A stretch of 64,000 bases of DNA, from contig JANFNE010000025.1 of assembly GCA_024867545.1 (NCBI GenBank), positions 806,001-870,000 of the forward strand, in the 5' to 3' direction. The stretch's first letter is position 1, and each line of letters opens with the position of its first letter. Positions 39,188 through 50,424 of this stretch are shown here, piece after piece. The stretch comes from Phytopythium helicoides (Eukaryota > Oomycota > Peronosporomycetes > Pythiales > Pythiaceae). The notes below the pieces were generated by a model that searched no databases, was not told the origin of the DNA, and saw only the letters and a program-made list of their open reading frames with translations. The position numbers and the translations under genes are program-made.

Positions 39188-42100
39188 ATGAAGGCCCCGC
39201 GCGCCTCCTGTGAGGGCTACCTCACCTTCCGCACGAGCCCGTCGTCGCCGCCGCCCATGCTGCGCCGCTACTGCTTCCTTGTCGGCACCTGCTTCTACTA
39301 CTACAGGTGCGGGCGGTCACGATGACGACATCTCTTTGTGCGCGCTCTAACATCATCAATCACCTATTCACCGTGATCGCAGCACGCAGGAAGACGCGTA
39401 TCACATGCTGCGCCTTAAGGGCGAGGTGGACGTGCTTGGCGTGCAGGAGTGGGACGGCAAGGGCAACATGCACATCTATCAGAACGGCTTCCTGTTCGCG
39501 ACGGCGCAGAACAAGGTATTCTACGCGTACGCAGATACGGCGATGGAGAAGGAGAAGTGGATCCGAGCGATCCAGATGACGGTCGAGACGACCATGCCGC
39601 GACAGGTTGCATCCTTTGTGCACTCGATTGGCGATGCGCTGTCGCCCGTGAGCGCCACCGTAATGCCCACCGACGCCGACACCAAGTGCCGTTGCCCCCA
39701 TTGCACAGTGCTGGAGCAGGTCGCGCCGGGCACAGCCACGCCGGCGCTGCTGTACAAGTGCTACAGCTGCGATGTGCTTTACTGCGAAAAGTTCACTTCC
39801 AACAAGGTGCCGCTTCCACAGCGGTCGTACTACTACTCGAAGCGTGTGTGCGACAACTGCTACGAGGCGCAGACTTTCATCAACTACCTCAAGGCAATGG
39901 TTGAGCGTCTCAAGGCAGGCATCTGTATATACCCGAAGCCTTTGGACCCCGAGACGCCTATTGAGCTCATCATGCCAAAGCGTCCACTTCAAACCGAGTC
40001 GGCAAAGATTGCAATCGATCTTCTCAAGGCCGGAGTGATCACCGCCGAGGAATGCGAGGAAATCCTGCTGAAAGACAGACGATTCTACGACCACAACATG
40101 GACCACCCCGAGATTCCATTGGATCTGAAGATTTTGGCACTCCATCGCGAGTTCCGCTCGCGCACATTCAGCGTATATCGCGCAGTGATTCTACTGCACC
40201 GTCATCTTGACAGCGATCCGTTGCTGTTCAAGCCCATCGTCGAAAAGCTTCTCCATTTCTCGTACACGCGTATCAACCAAGTCGAGTTTTACTGGCCCCA
40301 AATCGTGCACGCGTATCTGACTGTGCCAATGTTTGATTTTGAGAAGATTTTCTGGCTCGATGAGCTCATTCTGTCGATTTGCTCGCGCTCAATCCATTTG
40401 GCGCTGCTTCTACGCTGGCAACTGCAGGGTGCGCTGGAAGATGCATTTGACGTAAACGCCCCCAAGGAAATGCAGGACAAGTACTCTCGCGTTGTGCGTC
40501 TTATGGTGGAGATCGAACGAGAAGTTGCTGGGATTGACCGTGCCACGATTTTGAGCCGGGATCCCGTGCGTTCGACAAAGAGCCGATTGCCGATCCCGAC
40601 TGATGACCAACTCCAGCTGATCGTCAAGCTAACAGAAGATATCGCGCAGCATCGCCGAAATGCGTATGAAAGTGCGGGGGTTCCTGCAGACGTGGATCAC
40701 TATTCGCCAGTATCGCCAACAAATCTATCGCGGGACAATACATCTGCAAGCATGGCTGAGATAATTGAAAACGCAGCGGCGAGCGATCCCGTAGACAGTC
40801 GGTTCCGCGACTTCTCACGGTTTCAGCAGCATCTTTTGACACCGAAGGAAGATGTTGGCGCGTTGTTGCTCGGGCGTGGCATGGATGGCTCTTTTGACGA
40901 GGAAGACCCTGGCATCATCGAGGAAGACATGATTGAGAACCAACCGACAAGCATTTTCAGCAGCTCGATGCGCCGCATGAGCCACGCCGAAAAAGCTGTG
41001 CTTGCCAAGTACTTTTCGGATGAATGCGGTTTTGTCGAGCAAATTACGGACATTGCTGAGGCCCTTCGTTTCCTTCCCTCGGTTCCCGAGCGGAAGAAGC
41101 GACTACCAGGTTACTTGGAAAAGATCAATCTGCCTCCGATGGCATATGTTCCCCTAGTCAAGGCAACCGACCCTTTCGAGCGCATTGTGCGGATACCGGC
41201 AAAGGAAGGCACGGCGTTCTCAACGAAGGCGCGCGTGCCGATCATGCTTATTTTCGAAGTCATTCGAGGCAACATGTTTGCTGGCGACCAACAGCCTTCG
41301 TCGGTGCTATCACCGCAGTCTCCCCGAAGAGGTGCACTTGGAAGTGGCGGCATCGTCTCAGCCGGCGTTGAGTACATGGAAGATGAAGAAGTTGGGCGAC
41401 TTATCAGTCATCAAGCTTCAGAAGGTTTTTCGACGACCGAGTCTGAGGCATCAGATGCTAAAGAGGACTCGATTGGATCGGGAAACGCACTGCCGTCGGC
41501 TTCTCCTCCGAGTACGGCTGTCATTCAGGCCAAGATGGAAAATGTGCACCTAATTGTCCCTGAAACGCCCATCGATGTGTCTTGTAACATTGCGACTCCG
41601 GCCGCAATGCCACTTCAAACGGCCCAATTTATCGACGATGGTCAAGACCCGACGACCACAGTTTCTTCGACGCCCTCTGTGGGCGAGGAAGGCGCGATGA
41701 ACATGGGGGACTTGTCGTCTGCTGCCCTGACGGACGAAGCCATTGAGCGCGAGAAGAACCGGCGAAAGGATCTGGAGGCTGCCTTCGGCGAGTCGTGGAG
41801 CTCGAAGCGACAGCGACTGTGCGATTCTTCGCCTTATGGGCATTTGCCTGGCTGGGACATTGTTTCGATGATCGGTAAAAGCAACGATGATCTTCGACAG
41901 GAGGTGTTCACGTTACAGCTGATCCAGAAGTTTATCGAGATCTTCAAGGCCGCAAACCTTCCGATCTGGCTCAAATGCTATCGCATCATCGCAACCAGCT
42001 CGTCGACTGGGCTCATCGAGACGCTGATAAACGCCATTTCTCTTGACGGCCTCAAGAAGCGCGAGGGTTACGTCTCGCTGCTGAACCATTTCGAGAAGTC

Positions 42101-42656
42101 CTATGGCCCTCCTGACTCGCCGCGTTTTATCGAGGCCCGGCACAAGTTCATCCAGTCGATGGCTGGTTACTCGCTCGTCTGCTACTTTCTTCAGATCAAG
42201 GATCGGCACAACGGCAACATTATGCTTGACAACGAAGGACGCATCATCCATATCGACTACGGTTTCTTGCTCGGAATTGCGCCGGGTGGCAGCTTCAGTA
42301 TCGAGACGGCTCCCTTCAAGCTAACGGCCGAGATGGTGGACACGATGGGTGGCCCCGAGTCCGAGGGTTTCAAGGAGTATGTCAAGCTGTGCACGCGTGG
42401 CTTCCTAGCCTGCCAGCAGCACTGCGACGAGATCTGCGACCTCGTGGACGTGATGTCGCGTCAGTCGCCGTACCCGTGCTTCCTCGGCAAGGACGCTACG
42501 TACATTCTGCAGCGGCTGCGTTCGCGCTTCAAGCTGACGCTGTCGCGGCAGGACACGGTCGCGCACGTGCTGTCTCTCATCCGCAAGAGCAACAGCAACT
42601 ACAGCACGCGCCAGTACGACAACTTCCAGCGCATGACGAACGGCATCTTACCGTAG
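39188..42656 (+). CDS. PH/FYVE-like phosphatidylinositol 4-kinase (type III beta-like)
   Basis: Makes PtdIns4P for Golgi or plasma-membrane traffic. Two exons: 39188-39306 and 39383-42656, 1130 aa, no breaks. The start MKAPRASCEGYLTFR opens a PH domain (to about residue 115: WDGKGNMHIYQNGFLF, KEKWIRAIQM). A FYVE-like double zinc finger follows (TKCRCPHC, YKCYSCDVLYC, KRVCDNCYEA). Then a helical lipid-kinase accessory region (LHREFRSRTFSVYRAVILLHR, LLRWQLQGALED) and a low-complexity Ser/Glu-rich insert. The kinase domain has EVIRGNMF upstream, KSNDDLRQEVFTLQLI, the catalytic loop KDRHNGNIMLD, the HIDYGFLLG metal motif and the C-terminal DATYILQRLRSRF. Kinase parts match the PIK1/PI4KB class. 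The PH plus FYVE-like front end is not found in animal PI4KB and looks like a stramenopile arrangement. Confidence 0.9.
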
Positions 42657-42840
42657 AGCGTGCTTGCGTCCAGCGTCGTCTGGTATAGATGCAGCAATGC
42701 GTTTTGTATGTATGGAGGACGGGGGTGCGATAGCAGGCAGGCAAGGCGTGTATGACCAGGTCGCAATGGAGAACTGCTTGTGGAAATAAAGCTCGCTGAT
42801 TCGTGGAAAATGCTTCAAAAACACTTCTCATTGGTCGAAA

Positions 42841-44654
42841 ATGACTGAAACCTCTGGATCGCGAACATTCGCCAACATGAAGGCGACGTACGCCGAGTGG
42901 GCGCGCTTCGACGTGGACGCGGAGCTCGCGCGCGTGGACGAGCGCGAGGCGCAGGAGCAGCGCGTGCGCGCGGATCTGAGACGGGCGCAGGCCAAGCGCG
43001 GCGTGGAGGACGCGGCGGCGCAGTCGTCGGAGGACGCGGCCGAGATTCTGGCGGCGCAGGCGGCGGTGGCGGCGCTCAAGGCCAAGCGGCGCGGTCGGCG
43101 GGCGTCCAGAGGCGCGAGAGCTGCTGACAAGGGGGAGGACGAGGCGGTGGGAGAGAATGTGGAGCGGCTGAGGGCGCAGGCGGAGCTGCTGAGGCGCAAG
43201 CACGCGCTGCTGCAGAGCGTGATGAGCGCGAGGAGGGACGGGGAGGCGCTGCTCAACGAGAACAACAAGGAGCCAGAAGCGCTGGAGTGCTTTGAACGGG
43301 CGCTGGATGGAGTCAAGACGCTGGAGAAGTTACTGCCTGAGTTGCTGGAGGCTACGGAGAGGGAGCAGCAAGTGTTGAACCAAGCGCTTGCTGGTGAGGA
43401 CAAGCCGGAGCAAGATGACTCCAGTGGAAAAAAGGATGAGCAGCATCAAGAACACCAGCATGGCCACGATCACAACCACGATGGAGAGTGTCAGCATGGA
43501 TGCAAATCTAAACAACAACAGACTGAAACGGTGAAGCCAAGTCACACTACCGAAGCCGAGCGACTTGAAGGCAGTGATTGAGATGTTCTACAAAGACGTG
43601 TACATGGGCATTGGAACATGTCACGCACGATCCCAGCGCCGTGCAGCAGCTTCAGAGGCGTACAAGGAAGTTCTCATTCGTGACGGAGTGCATCTGCAGG
43701 CGTGGATGGCCCGTGGAAAGGCCTTTGAGGCAATGGGTAATGCTAGGTCTTTCGCTTGACTTGGAACCTCTTTCAAGCATGCTAACGCGCTTTTACTCCA
43801 GGCGCGCCTCTTTTAGCGATGCTGCATTACGATCGAGTAACTGCCTTGGTAAGTTATTGTGATTTGTGCGCTTGGGTTGCCAAGGCGTTCTGGACTCACA
43901 AACCACCCAATTCAGGCTCCGAGTGACTCAGAAGGGAAAGCGGCAGCAGAAGCTATCAAACAGAAGTATTGAATGCTGCCGAAACGACAGGTAATGCGCA
44001 CCACAATTTGTTGCTCAATTTATGTGGTGGCTGATATTTCCACAGACTCGAAAAGTTCAGAATCGCTTGAAGGCTCGGAGTCGTTGAGCGAAACGCTAGC
44101 CACAGTTGCCGAGCTATTCCATGAAGCAGCGGTTGTTATGACGGAAGGGTTCTACGATTATGCAGTCTCCAAATACAAGGTGATTTTGGATATGCTGAAA
44201 ATTGTGAAGGAGAGCTCCAACGATGGCAATGCCAACCGAGAGACACTACAAAAGGTAAGTGAAATCAGAAATGAAACTATGAATACTAACACCAGCCAAA
44301 CCTAATGCGTTACTATACCTGCAGCTGGAGGTGTCATGCCATTTGTCTATCGCGAATGCATTTTATGAGATGCAGCGAGACTTCGGAGTGGGGCTTGTTC
44401 ATTGTAATCAGGTGCTTCAGCTCGAGCCAAATCACGTTGTATGTCACTTTCGCATGGGTCAGCTCTATCGGCTTTCACACAAGTACGAGAAAGCAATCGC
44501 TTACCTTGAACGGGCACAGAAGCTTGCTCAGAGAGCATTATCAAGCCAAAAGTTCCTCCATGCGATCAACAAAGAACTGGACAAGACCCTGTTTGACCGA
44601 GGTCAGTATGACGCTACCTATATTCGTTCATTGCTAAGCTCCGAGAAGGAATAA
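42841..44654 (+). CDS. TPR-repeat protein with His-rich linker
   Basis: Five exons fit: about 42841-43736, 43802-43848, 43916-43990, 44046-44254 and 44335-44654. The N-terminus (TYAEWARFDVDAELARVDERE) resembles the WxxFDVxxEL lead-in of RPAP3/SPAG1-type co-chaperone proteins. An Ala/Arg-rich coiled coil follows to about residue 150. TPR-like helices are in EALECFERALDGVKTLEKLL, SEAYKEVLIRDGVHLQAWMARGKAFEAMG and, at the end, LEPNHVVCHFRMGQLYRLSHKY-type repeats. A His/Asp-rich stretch (EHQHGHDHNHDGECQHGC) could bind metal. Two frame breaks are needed (near 43565 and 43968). The first might instead be a short intron (GTGAAG...TTGAAG). The role is unknown; an Hsp70/Hsp90 adaptor is a guess from the TPRs. 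Confidence 0.65.
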
Positions 44655-44712
44655 ATCACTCGTCCGAAGGCGAAATGCGAGTGTGTCATGCCAAATATTT
44701 CGCTTAGAAGTG

Positions 44713-45702
44713 TTAGATCGTGGCTACCATCTTTTGCATTCCCCTTGCGCTTGTCCGTCGTTGACCGGATCCGTCGTGCAGCTCAACTGTATCAAAGCTA
44801 ATCAGATCAATCAGAGACTCTGACCGCTTCTGAACTTCTTGCTTGGGCTTATCGACTCTCTTGTTTGCCTTCTTCTTGCTTTTTCGAGGCTTGCCATCGC
44901 CGTCATCGCTATCTGTCTCCGAGTTGGATCCATATTTTCGCTGAAGCTCGATTGGGGTGGCAGCAAGCGGGAAAGAGGCATGCGTGATAAGGCGGGAGGC
45001 TAAATCGTCCACTTCAAAACGCGAATGCGAATATGAAGACTTGCCCGAATATGCCAGAGGCTTCGACTCGTCTTGGAAGGATATTCCAACTTGCGACGAC
45101 TGCGTACGCTTCTCGTCCGTTGAGCATGGGTACGAGATGCGGAGACCTCGACCTGACAGACTCTGATGAAGCTTCTCAGCATGTCTTCGCGCCTTCAAGA
45201 GCTCTCGTTCATCAGTCAGGTAATTGTTGATATCTGCCGCAAGTTTGCGCACGCCGGCCCCAACGTCGAGGTTGGTGCTAAAGCGGTATTGTTCGAACTC
45301 GTAGCGGTTGTAGTCACTCGCAAGTTCTCGCATGAAAGAGCTGCGGGGTGGGTCCTGACAATCCTTGAGCACTTGAATTGAGCCATTGATGAGCACAAAC
45401 TGAAGCAAGATTAGTGCCTTCTTCATCAGCGGCGGCTCGTGTTGGAAGTCGATGAGCACTTCCCAGATGCGGCTCATGATGAACGGATAGTCGACGATAT
45501 TGTTTGTGCGCGACGCCAGATCGTTCATAACGTTGGTCGGGATAGCCGACGGGAGTGCTCGTCGCGGAGAAAAGCTGAACAGAGGCTCTTCCACTGGCAG
45601 GTGCTCATCCAGAATTTCCTCAACCCGCGTGCGCGGCTCTCCATTCACCGCCATCTTGACGACCTCAGCGACTTCCTCCAGGACTTCCCGCAGGCGTTCC
45701 AT
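44713..45702 (-). CDS. ENTH-domain (epsin-like) protein
   Basis: A membrane-traffic adaptor of about 329 aa. The start is placed at the first ATG of the frame (MERLREVLEEV at 45702). The frame stays open upstream to about 45786 with plausible residues (GHFAYVAATVA), so an upstream exon or start is possible. The ENTH domain fills roughly residues 45-180: MNDLASRTNNIVDYPFIMSR, IWEVLIDF, MKKALILLQFVLINGSIQVL, FEQYRFSTNLDVGAGVR and LLKARRHAEK, matching the helices and the late VR-K motif of epsins and AP180-like folds. The rest is polar with a Lys-rich block (KPRKSKKKANKRVDKPKQ) and ESLIDLISFD, which resembles a clathrin or adaptor-binding box. There are no introns in this part. Divergent from NOL6, about 300 bp apart, with ATTGG at 45893-45897 between them. 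Confidence 0.85.
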   Translation of the reverse strand: MERLREVLEEVAEVVKMAVNGEPRTRVEEILDEHLPVEEPLFSFSPRRALPSAIPTNVMNDLASRTNNIVDYPFIMSRIWEVLIDFQHEPPLMKKALILLQFVLINGSIQVLKDCQDPPRSSFMRELASDYNRYEFEQYRFSTNLDVGAGVRKLAADINNYLTDERELLKARRHAEKLHQSLSGRGLRISYPCSTDEKRTQSSQVGISFQDESKPLAYSGKSSYSHSRFEVDDLASRLITHASFPLAATPIELQRKYGSNSETDSDDGDGKPRKSKKKANKRVDKPKQEVQKRSESLIDLISFDTVELHDGSGQRRTSARGMQKMVATI

Positions 45703-46003
45703 GGCGACAGTCGCAGCCACGTACGCAAAGTGTCCGAATGGCTTGCTTGTCAGGCCGCCACCATCCTGAAAATACTCGGGCTGAAGTCATGTCAACCAAA
45801 GATAGCGTTGAAGTTGCCAAAGCGAAGCCATCCCACCTCACCGCAAGAGACACAATAGTATATTCCGCCTCGATTCGCGTCCTCGCTCTCTGATTGGCCG
45901 AAACCCCACCTGACCGCCGCGTCCATTGGAGCGGTTGATCGCTTGGTTGAGGAGCTCCGACGACGCCTGTCACTTGGCCTCAGTATACCCAAAGCGCAGC
46001 GTC

Positions 46004-49000
46004 ATGGCAAGCATGGAGCTGCCCGCGGGCGTGGACGTCGCGGCCGTGACGGACCGCGCGACTGGCGAGGTGGACGTGCAGCAGCTGCGCAAGGCGCTGT
46101 CCAAGTACGCGCTGCCGAGCGCGGGCGAGCTGCGGCACCTGCGCGCGGCGGACCCGACCACGTCCTATCGCGCGTCCTTCTTCCGGCTGCAGGTGGACGA
46201 GCTGCTGTCGGCAGTGCAGCGCCAGCCAGGGGCCTCCAAGTCGGCTGCGGGCATCCAAGCGCTGCTGTTCGAGGTCAAGACGGCGCTCGAGGCCATCGGC
46301 GAGCAGCAGGTCACGCACGCGGTGCTTAACGCCAGAGGACTGCCCGTGCGCAACCACGTCAAGCGCAAGGAGATCGTGCTGCCGTTCCGCAAGCCATCGA
46401 GGCTGGACGTGGTCGGAAGCTACATTCTCAACAACGCGGCGTTCGCGCGCAAGGGCAGCAATGAGTACAGCGTGCTCACGGTCGACGTGGCTGTTGAGAT
46501 GCCCAGCGACTGCTTCCTCCCCAAGGACTTTGCCAACTACCGCTACGCTGACAAGCGCAGCCTATATCTGGGCGTGTTGGCAACGGAGCTGCAGGGATTT
46601 GCGAAGCGGTACTCCAAGGTCGCGCTCGCAGGATTCAATGGAGACACCGACAAGCCCGTGATCATTGTGCACGTTGACAGCGCGCACCTTGCTAAGCACA
46701 AGGTCAAGTTCCCGCGCTTCACCATCCGCATCATTCCAGTCATCACACCGGATCTCTTCAAGCTGTCGAAGCTCGCTCCCTCGCGCAACAACATCCGCCA
46801 CGAGCCTGACATGACCGAGGAGCAGATGATGGCGTGCCGCTCGCCTCTCTACAACAACAGCATCCTCGAAGACATGATGATGCGTCAGCACACGCGAGAG
46901 CTTCACGCCGCGCTCAAGAGCTCGTCCAACTTTGCAGAAGCTTGCGTGCTCGCGAAGGTGTGGGTTCGTCAGCGCGGTTTTCACCATGCGCCGGACTCGA
47001 TCAACGGCTTCCTTGCATGCATGCTGCTACTGTTCCTCCAGCAGACCAAGCGTATCAACGCCCAGACGTCTTCCGACCAAATGTTCAAAGTGCTGGTGCA
47101 GTTTATTGCTGTACACGACTTTGACAAGGAACCTCTAGTGTTCCCGCCCGTTGAGGGTGGTGTTGTACTCACTTCTGAGGGAATGCAAGTGTTCAAGTCG
47201 TCTTTCGAGCTGGTTTTCATCGATTCGTCTGGTCGCCTGAACCTGTTTGGTCGCGTCACACGCAGCGCTTGGAAGGAGCTGCAATACGCGGCGAAGGAGT
47301 CCGTCCGGCTTGTTCAGCAAGGTGGAATGGACGAGTTTCGTGCACTGTTCATAAAAAGGAACGATTTCTGGACGCGCTACGACCAGTATTTCTGGCTGCC
47401 TGCACCGATCCCCGCAAATGACGAAACTCATGCCGATGCGTACACGCTTGAAGAGCGCCGTTCTATTAACGACGAAGGTCTTGAACGATTCTGGATGCGA
47501 AAGCTGCAGTCTGTGATTGCACAAGCCTTGACCGATCGTGCTCATCTGGTTCGTCCTTTCGTTGACGAGGTTGGCGAGTGGCCTCTTGATGTTGAGGAGG
47601 AACAAATCCTAGAACGCCAAACGCTCCGCAGAGTTGCGATTGGTATCAGAATTGACCCAGATAATTCGTCTCGGATCGTTGATAAGGGCCCGTCAGCCGA
47701 TGACAAAGAGGCTAGCCTTGCTTTCCGCCGGTTTTGGCGCGGAAAGTCTGAGCTTCGTCGTTTCAAGGATGGCGCGATTATTGAGGCTGTGGTTTGGGAC
47801 GAGATCTCTGCTGATGATCGCCATCTCGTGACGGATGCCATCGTGAAGTACATAGTTCCGGCTCATTGTCCTCACATCTCGGCATCCCGCATCAAGACGT
47901 CAAATGCTGCGCTTTACACAGCCTTGGGTGTTCATGCTCCGGCTACCAAGTCTCAAGGTTCAATCATCGGTGGATCCTCGTTTGAGTCGACGATGACGTC
48001 TGTTTCGAAGCTTTGGGTCGTGTTCAACAACTTTGCGAAGACGTTGCGAGATTTGGATTCGCTCCCACTCAAGGTCTCCGACGTGCAACCTGTGCATCCT
48101 GGCTTTCGCTATACGAGTCTGTTCCCTATTGAGCCCCACCCGTTGGCATACTCCAAGGGTGAGAAGGTGTCCAATGCTTCCGTCCCGTTTGTGAGTACAG
48201 TGCTGGAGCCACTAGAGCTCCACGTTCGCTTTGAACGCTCCTCGCAGTGGCCCAACGACAAGGACGCTCTTCGCCACGCAAAGACTGGGTTCTACGTTCA
48301 CATTGCGCACGAGCTGGAGACCAACCATGGCTTCCGGTGTGATGTCTCTGTCGATTGCGTCGATGTGCTGCTGAGTGGCTACGTCTTCCGCCTGGTCATT
48401 CGCAGCGAGAAGGAGCTTGCAGTCGAGACTGGTGCTGTTGGCTTGCGGAAAATTGCTCTCGCACACTCACCTGCGTTTGTCGCTGTCAAGCAGGATGCTG
48501 ACTACATTGGCAAGCACGCAAGTCATATCCACGCGCTTCACAGCAAAAACACATCTTTCGGTCCGACAGTGCGTCTTGTGCGTCGGTGGCTCGCAAGCAA
48601 GTACCTGAGTAACGCGTTGCGGGTTGAAGCTGTCGAACTACTTGTTGCTGATGTGTTCCTCACGTCGGATGTGCCGCATTCTATCCTCTCGGGTTTCTTG
48701 CGCGTGCTCAAGCGTTTGGCAAGTTTTGACTGGCAGCAGCAGCCGCTCTTTGTCGACCTCAATGGTGGATTCCAGGACGAAGACCGGCGGCGGGAGATCA
48801 TCAAGCGATTCGACGCATCAGCTGCTGCCAACGTGAGCACAAACGCAAACCATCCTGCCATGTTCATTGTTGCCGACTACGAGGATCTCGAGTGCCTGTC
48901 AAGCTGGACGCGTTTCTCTCCTGACCGTGTGATCGTTCAGCGCCTTGTGTCGCTCGCCCAGCGCTCGTATGACGCTCTCGTGCACTGGTTAGCAAACGGC

Positions 49001-49516
49001 GCGTCGTCGACAGGTTGGCAGACAGCTTTTGTGTCGACCCACTCCGAATTCGATGCCATGCTGGCCCTCGCAACAGAACGTCTGCCGACTAGGAAGGCCC
49101 CGCGCCACGATGACGACGACCTCGCGATCCTTGGCAAGAAGAAGGGCAAGAAGCACCCATTTATGGCGCCCGTGTACAAGAACATGGACTTGACCAACGT
49201 GCCCGTGCTGATCGGCTTCAGCCCTGTGCGCGCGTTGGTGAGCGACCTCGAGCAGCGCTTCGGTCACCTCGCGTACTTCTTTGTGAACGACGTGGACGCA
49301 GAGGAGGTCATGGTGGCTTGGCGGCCGCCAGCCTTCTTGCCTGCCAAGTTCCGTGCGATCGCTTCAGCGGGATTGATGGTGCTACCCAACAAGAGCGAGG
49401 ACGAGGAGCAGATGCGCAGCTATGCGGTGCCCAACGTCTTCGAGCTGCTGTCCGAAATGCGCCGCATGGGCGAGGGCATGGTGGACAGCATTTCGCTACA
49501 GCCGTTCGACGAGTGA
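46004..49516 (+). CDS. NOL6: NOL6/Utp22 (Nrap), small-subunit processome component
   Basis: A nucleolar pre-rRNA processing factor (UtpC part of the 90S/SSU processome), 1170 aa, intronless and unbroken. I start at the ATG giving MASMELPAGVD (46004); the open frame begins earlier but has no better ATG. Family landmarks include RKEIVLPFRKPSRLDVVGSY early, VAVEMPSDCFLPKDFANYRY with KRSLYLGVLA (Nrap domain 1, a poly(A)-polymerase-like fold), VWVRQRGFHH in the second domain, FWRGKSELRRFKDGAIIEAVVW, and late VRLVRRWLASKYLSNALRVEAVELLVADVF. The C-terminus ends MVDSISLQPFDE. Length and order match Utp22. A Lys-rich patch (KKKGKKHPFMAP) is near 1050. Confidence 0.93.
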   Translation: MASMELPAGVDVAAVTDRATGEVDVQQLRKALSKYALPSAGELRHLRAADPTTSYRASFFRLQVDELLSAVQRQPGASKSAAGIQALLFEVKTALEAIGEQQVTHAVLNARGLPVRNHVKRKEIVLPFRKPSRLDVVGSYILNNAAFARKGSNEYSVLTVDVAVEMPSDCFLPKDFANYRYADKRSLYLGVLATELQGFAKRYSKVALAGFNGDTDKPVIIVHVDSAHLAKHKVKFPRFTIRIIPVITPDLFKLSKLAPSRNNIRHEPDMTEEQMMACRSPLYNNSILEDMMMRQHTRELHAALKSSSNFAEACVLAKVWVRQRGFHHAPDSINGFLACMLLLFLQQTKRINAQTSSDQMFKVLVQFIAVHDFDKEPLVFPPVEGGVVLTSEGMQVFKSSFELVFIDSSGRLNLFGRVTRSAWKELQYAAKESVRLVQQGGMDEFRALFIKRNDFWTRYDQYFWLPAPIPANDETHADAYTLEERRSINDEGLERFWMRKLQSVIAQALTDRAHLVRPFVDEVGEWPLDVEEEQILERQTLRRVAIGIRIDPDNSSRIVDKGPSADDKEASLAFRRFWRGKSELRRFKDGAIIEAVVWDEISADDRHLVTDAIVKYIVPAHCPHISASRIKTSNAALYTALGVHAPATKSQGSIIGGSSFESTMTSVSKLWVVFNNFAKTLRDLDSLPLKVSDVQPVHPGFRYTSLFPIEPHPLAYSKGEKVSNASVPFVSTVLEPLELHVRFERSSQWPNDKDALRHAKTGFYVHIAHELETNHGFRCDVSVDCVDVLLSGYVFRLVIRSEKELAVETGAVGLRKIALAHSPAFVAVKQDADYIGKHASHIHALHSKNTSFGPTVRLVRRWLASKYLSNALRVEAVELLVADVFLTSDVPHSILSGFLRVLKRLASFDWQQQPLFVDLNGGFQDEDRRREIIKRFDASAAANVSTNANHPAMFIVADYEDLECLSSWTRFSPDRVIVQRLVSLAQRSYDALVHWLANGASSTGWQTAFVSTHSEFDAMLALATERLPTRKAPRHDDDDLAILGKKKGKKHPFMAPVYKNMDLTNVPVLIGFSPVRALVSDLEQRFGHLAYFFVNDVDAEEVMVAWRPPAFLPAKFRAIASAGLMVLPNKSEDEEQMRSYAVPNVFELLSEMRRMGEGMVDSISLQPFDE

Positions 49517-49842
49517 GAGACGATCAGTTAGACCAATATCAAATACACATGCTCCTCCACGAAAAAAAATGTAGCCACTTGGATTTTTCAATTGAGACTG
49601 AGAAGCAGTCGCGAGATCGTGCGGTCACCGTCTTCTTGAGCCTGAGCTTCCTCCGAAGGACGCTAGATGCGCGATCTTTCGCCACCTCAGTCACCAAAAT
49701 AAAAAAGGATGCAACGATGCCCAGTCGCCGACGCGCGCGTGCTTTCTCACCCTGCACAAGACAAAGAGGAGCAGCCGCGCTGCGCCAAGCGCCTGGGCTA
49801 CCTACAGCACGAGTCGCTACGGCACGCCAATGGACACAACGG

Positions 49843-50424
49843 TTAGTTGGCCGTGGCGTTCTCGACGATCTTGCCGGCGACGGCCTGGCTGATGTCCTTG
49901 CTGACATCCTTGACAACCCCGCTAATGTCCGAGATGACGGCGCCGCTGCTGTTGACGGCCTCCTTCATGGCGCGGTCAATGCGCGACTCGTGGCTCTTGA
50001 GGAAGGGGGCGAGGAAGTGGTTGTAGAGGAACGAGGCGCCCTGGGTGGAGGGCATGAAGAGCCAGAGCAGGAAGCCGAGCTTGAAGGCGTAGTAGAAGGG
50101 GATCCAGTAGAGCAGGAAGTCCGAGAAGACCTCGACGATGTTGAAGCAGGCGTACACGACCCAGTACGTGAGCCACTGCACGTCGTCCTTCTTGTTCTCC
50201 GACTCGACGGCCTTGAACGACGCGTACGCCGGGTACGCGAAGCCCACGAGGTTGCAGATGAGCCCGGCGCCGAAGCCCACGAGCAGCAGCAGCAGCAGCA
50301 CGGCGGACCCGCCGGCCACCAGGTACAGCTTCTCGACACCCGTGGCCTCCTGCGCCTTCTGCAGCACCGGGAACTTGTCCAGGTCCTTGGCCCACTTGTC
50401 CATGTACACCTGCACCTTGTCCAT
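49843..50424 (-). CDS. TB2/DP1/HVA22 (REEP/Yop1) ER-shaping protein
   Basis: A 193-aa reticulon-like protein that curves ER tubules. After an N-terminal amphipathic stretch (MDKVQVYMDKWAKDLDKF), a hydrophobic hairpin starts with AVLLLLLLVGFGAGLICNLVGFAYPAYASFKAVES-type sequence. The invariant YPAYxSxKAxES segment is recognisable. It is followed by DVQWLTYWVVYACF and the second hairpin (FYYAFKLGFLLWLFMP), the TB2/DP1 signature. The C-terminal 60 residues form a likely amphipathic helix region (ISDISGVVKDVSKDISQAV). Intronless. ATG at 50424. A T-rich leader lies upstream. Confidence 0.93.
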   Translation of the reverse strand: MDKVQVYMDKWAKDLDKFPVLQKAQEATGVEKLYLVAGGSAVLLLLLLVGFGAGLICNLVGFAYPAYASFKAVESENKKDDVQWLTYWVVYACFNIVEVFSDFLLYWIPFYYAFKLGFLLWLFMPSTQGASFLYNHFLAPFLKSHESRIDRAMKEAVNSSGAVISDISGVVKDVSKDISQAVAGKIVENATAN

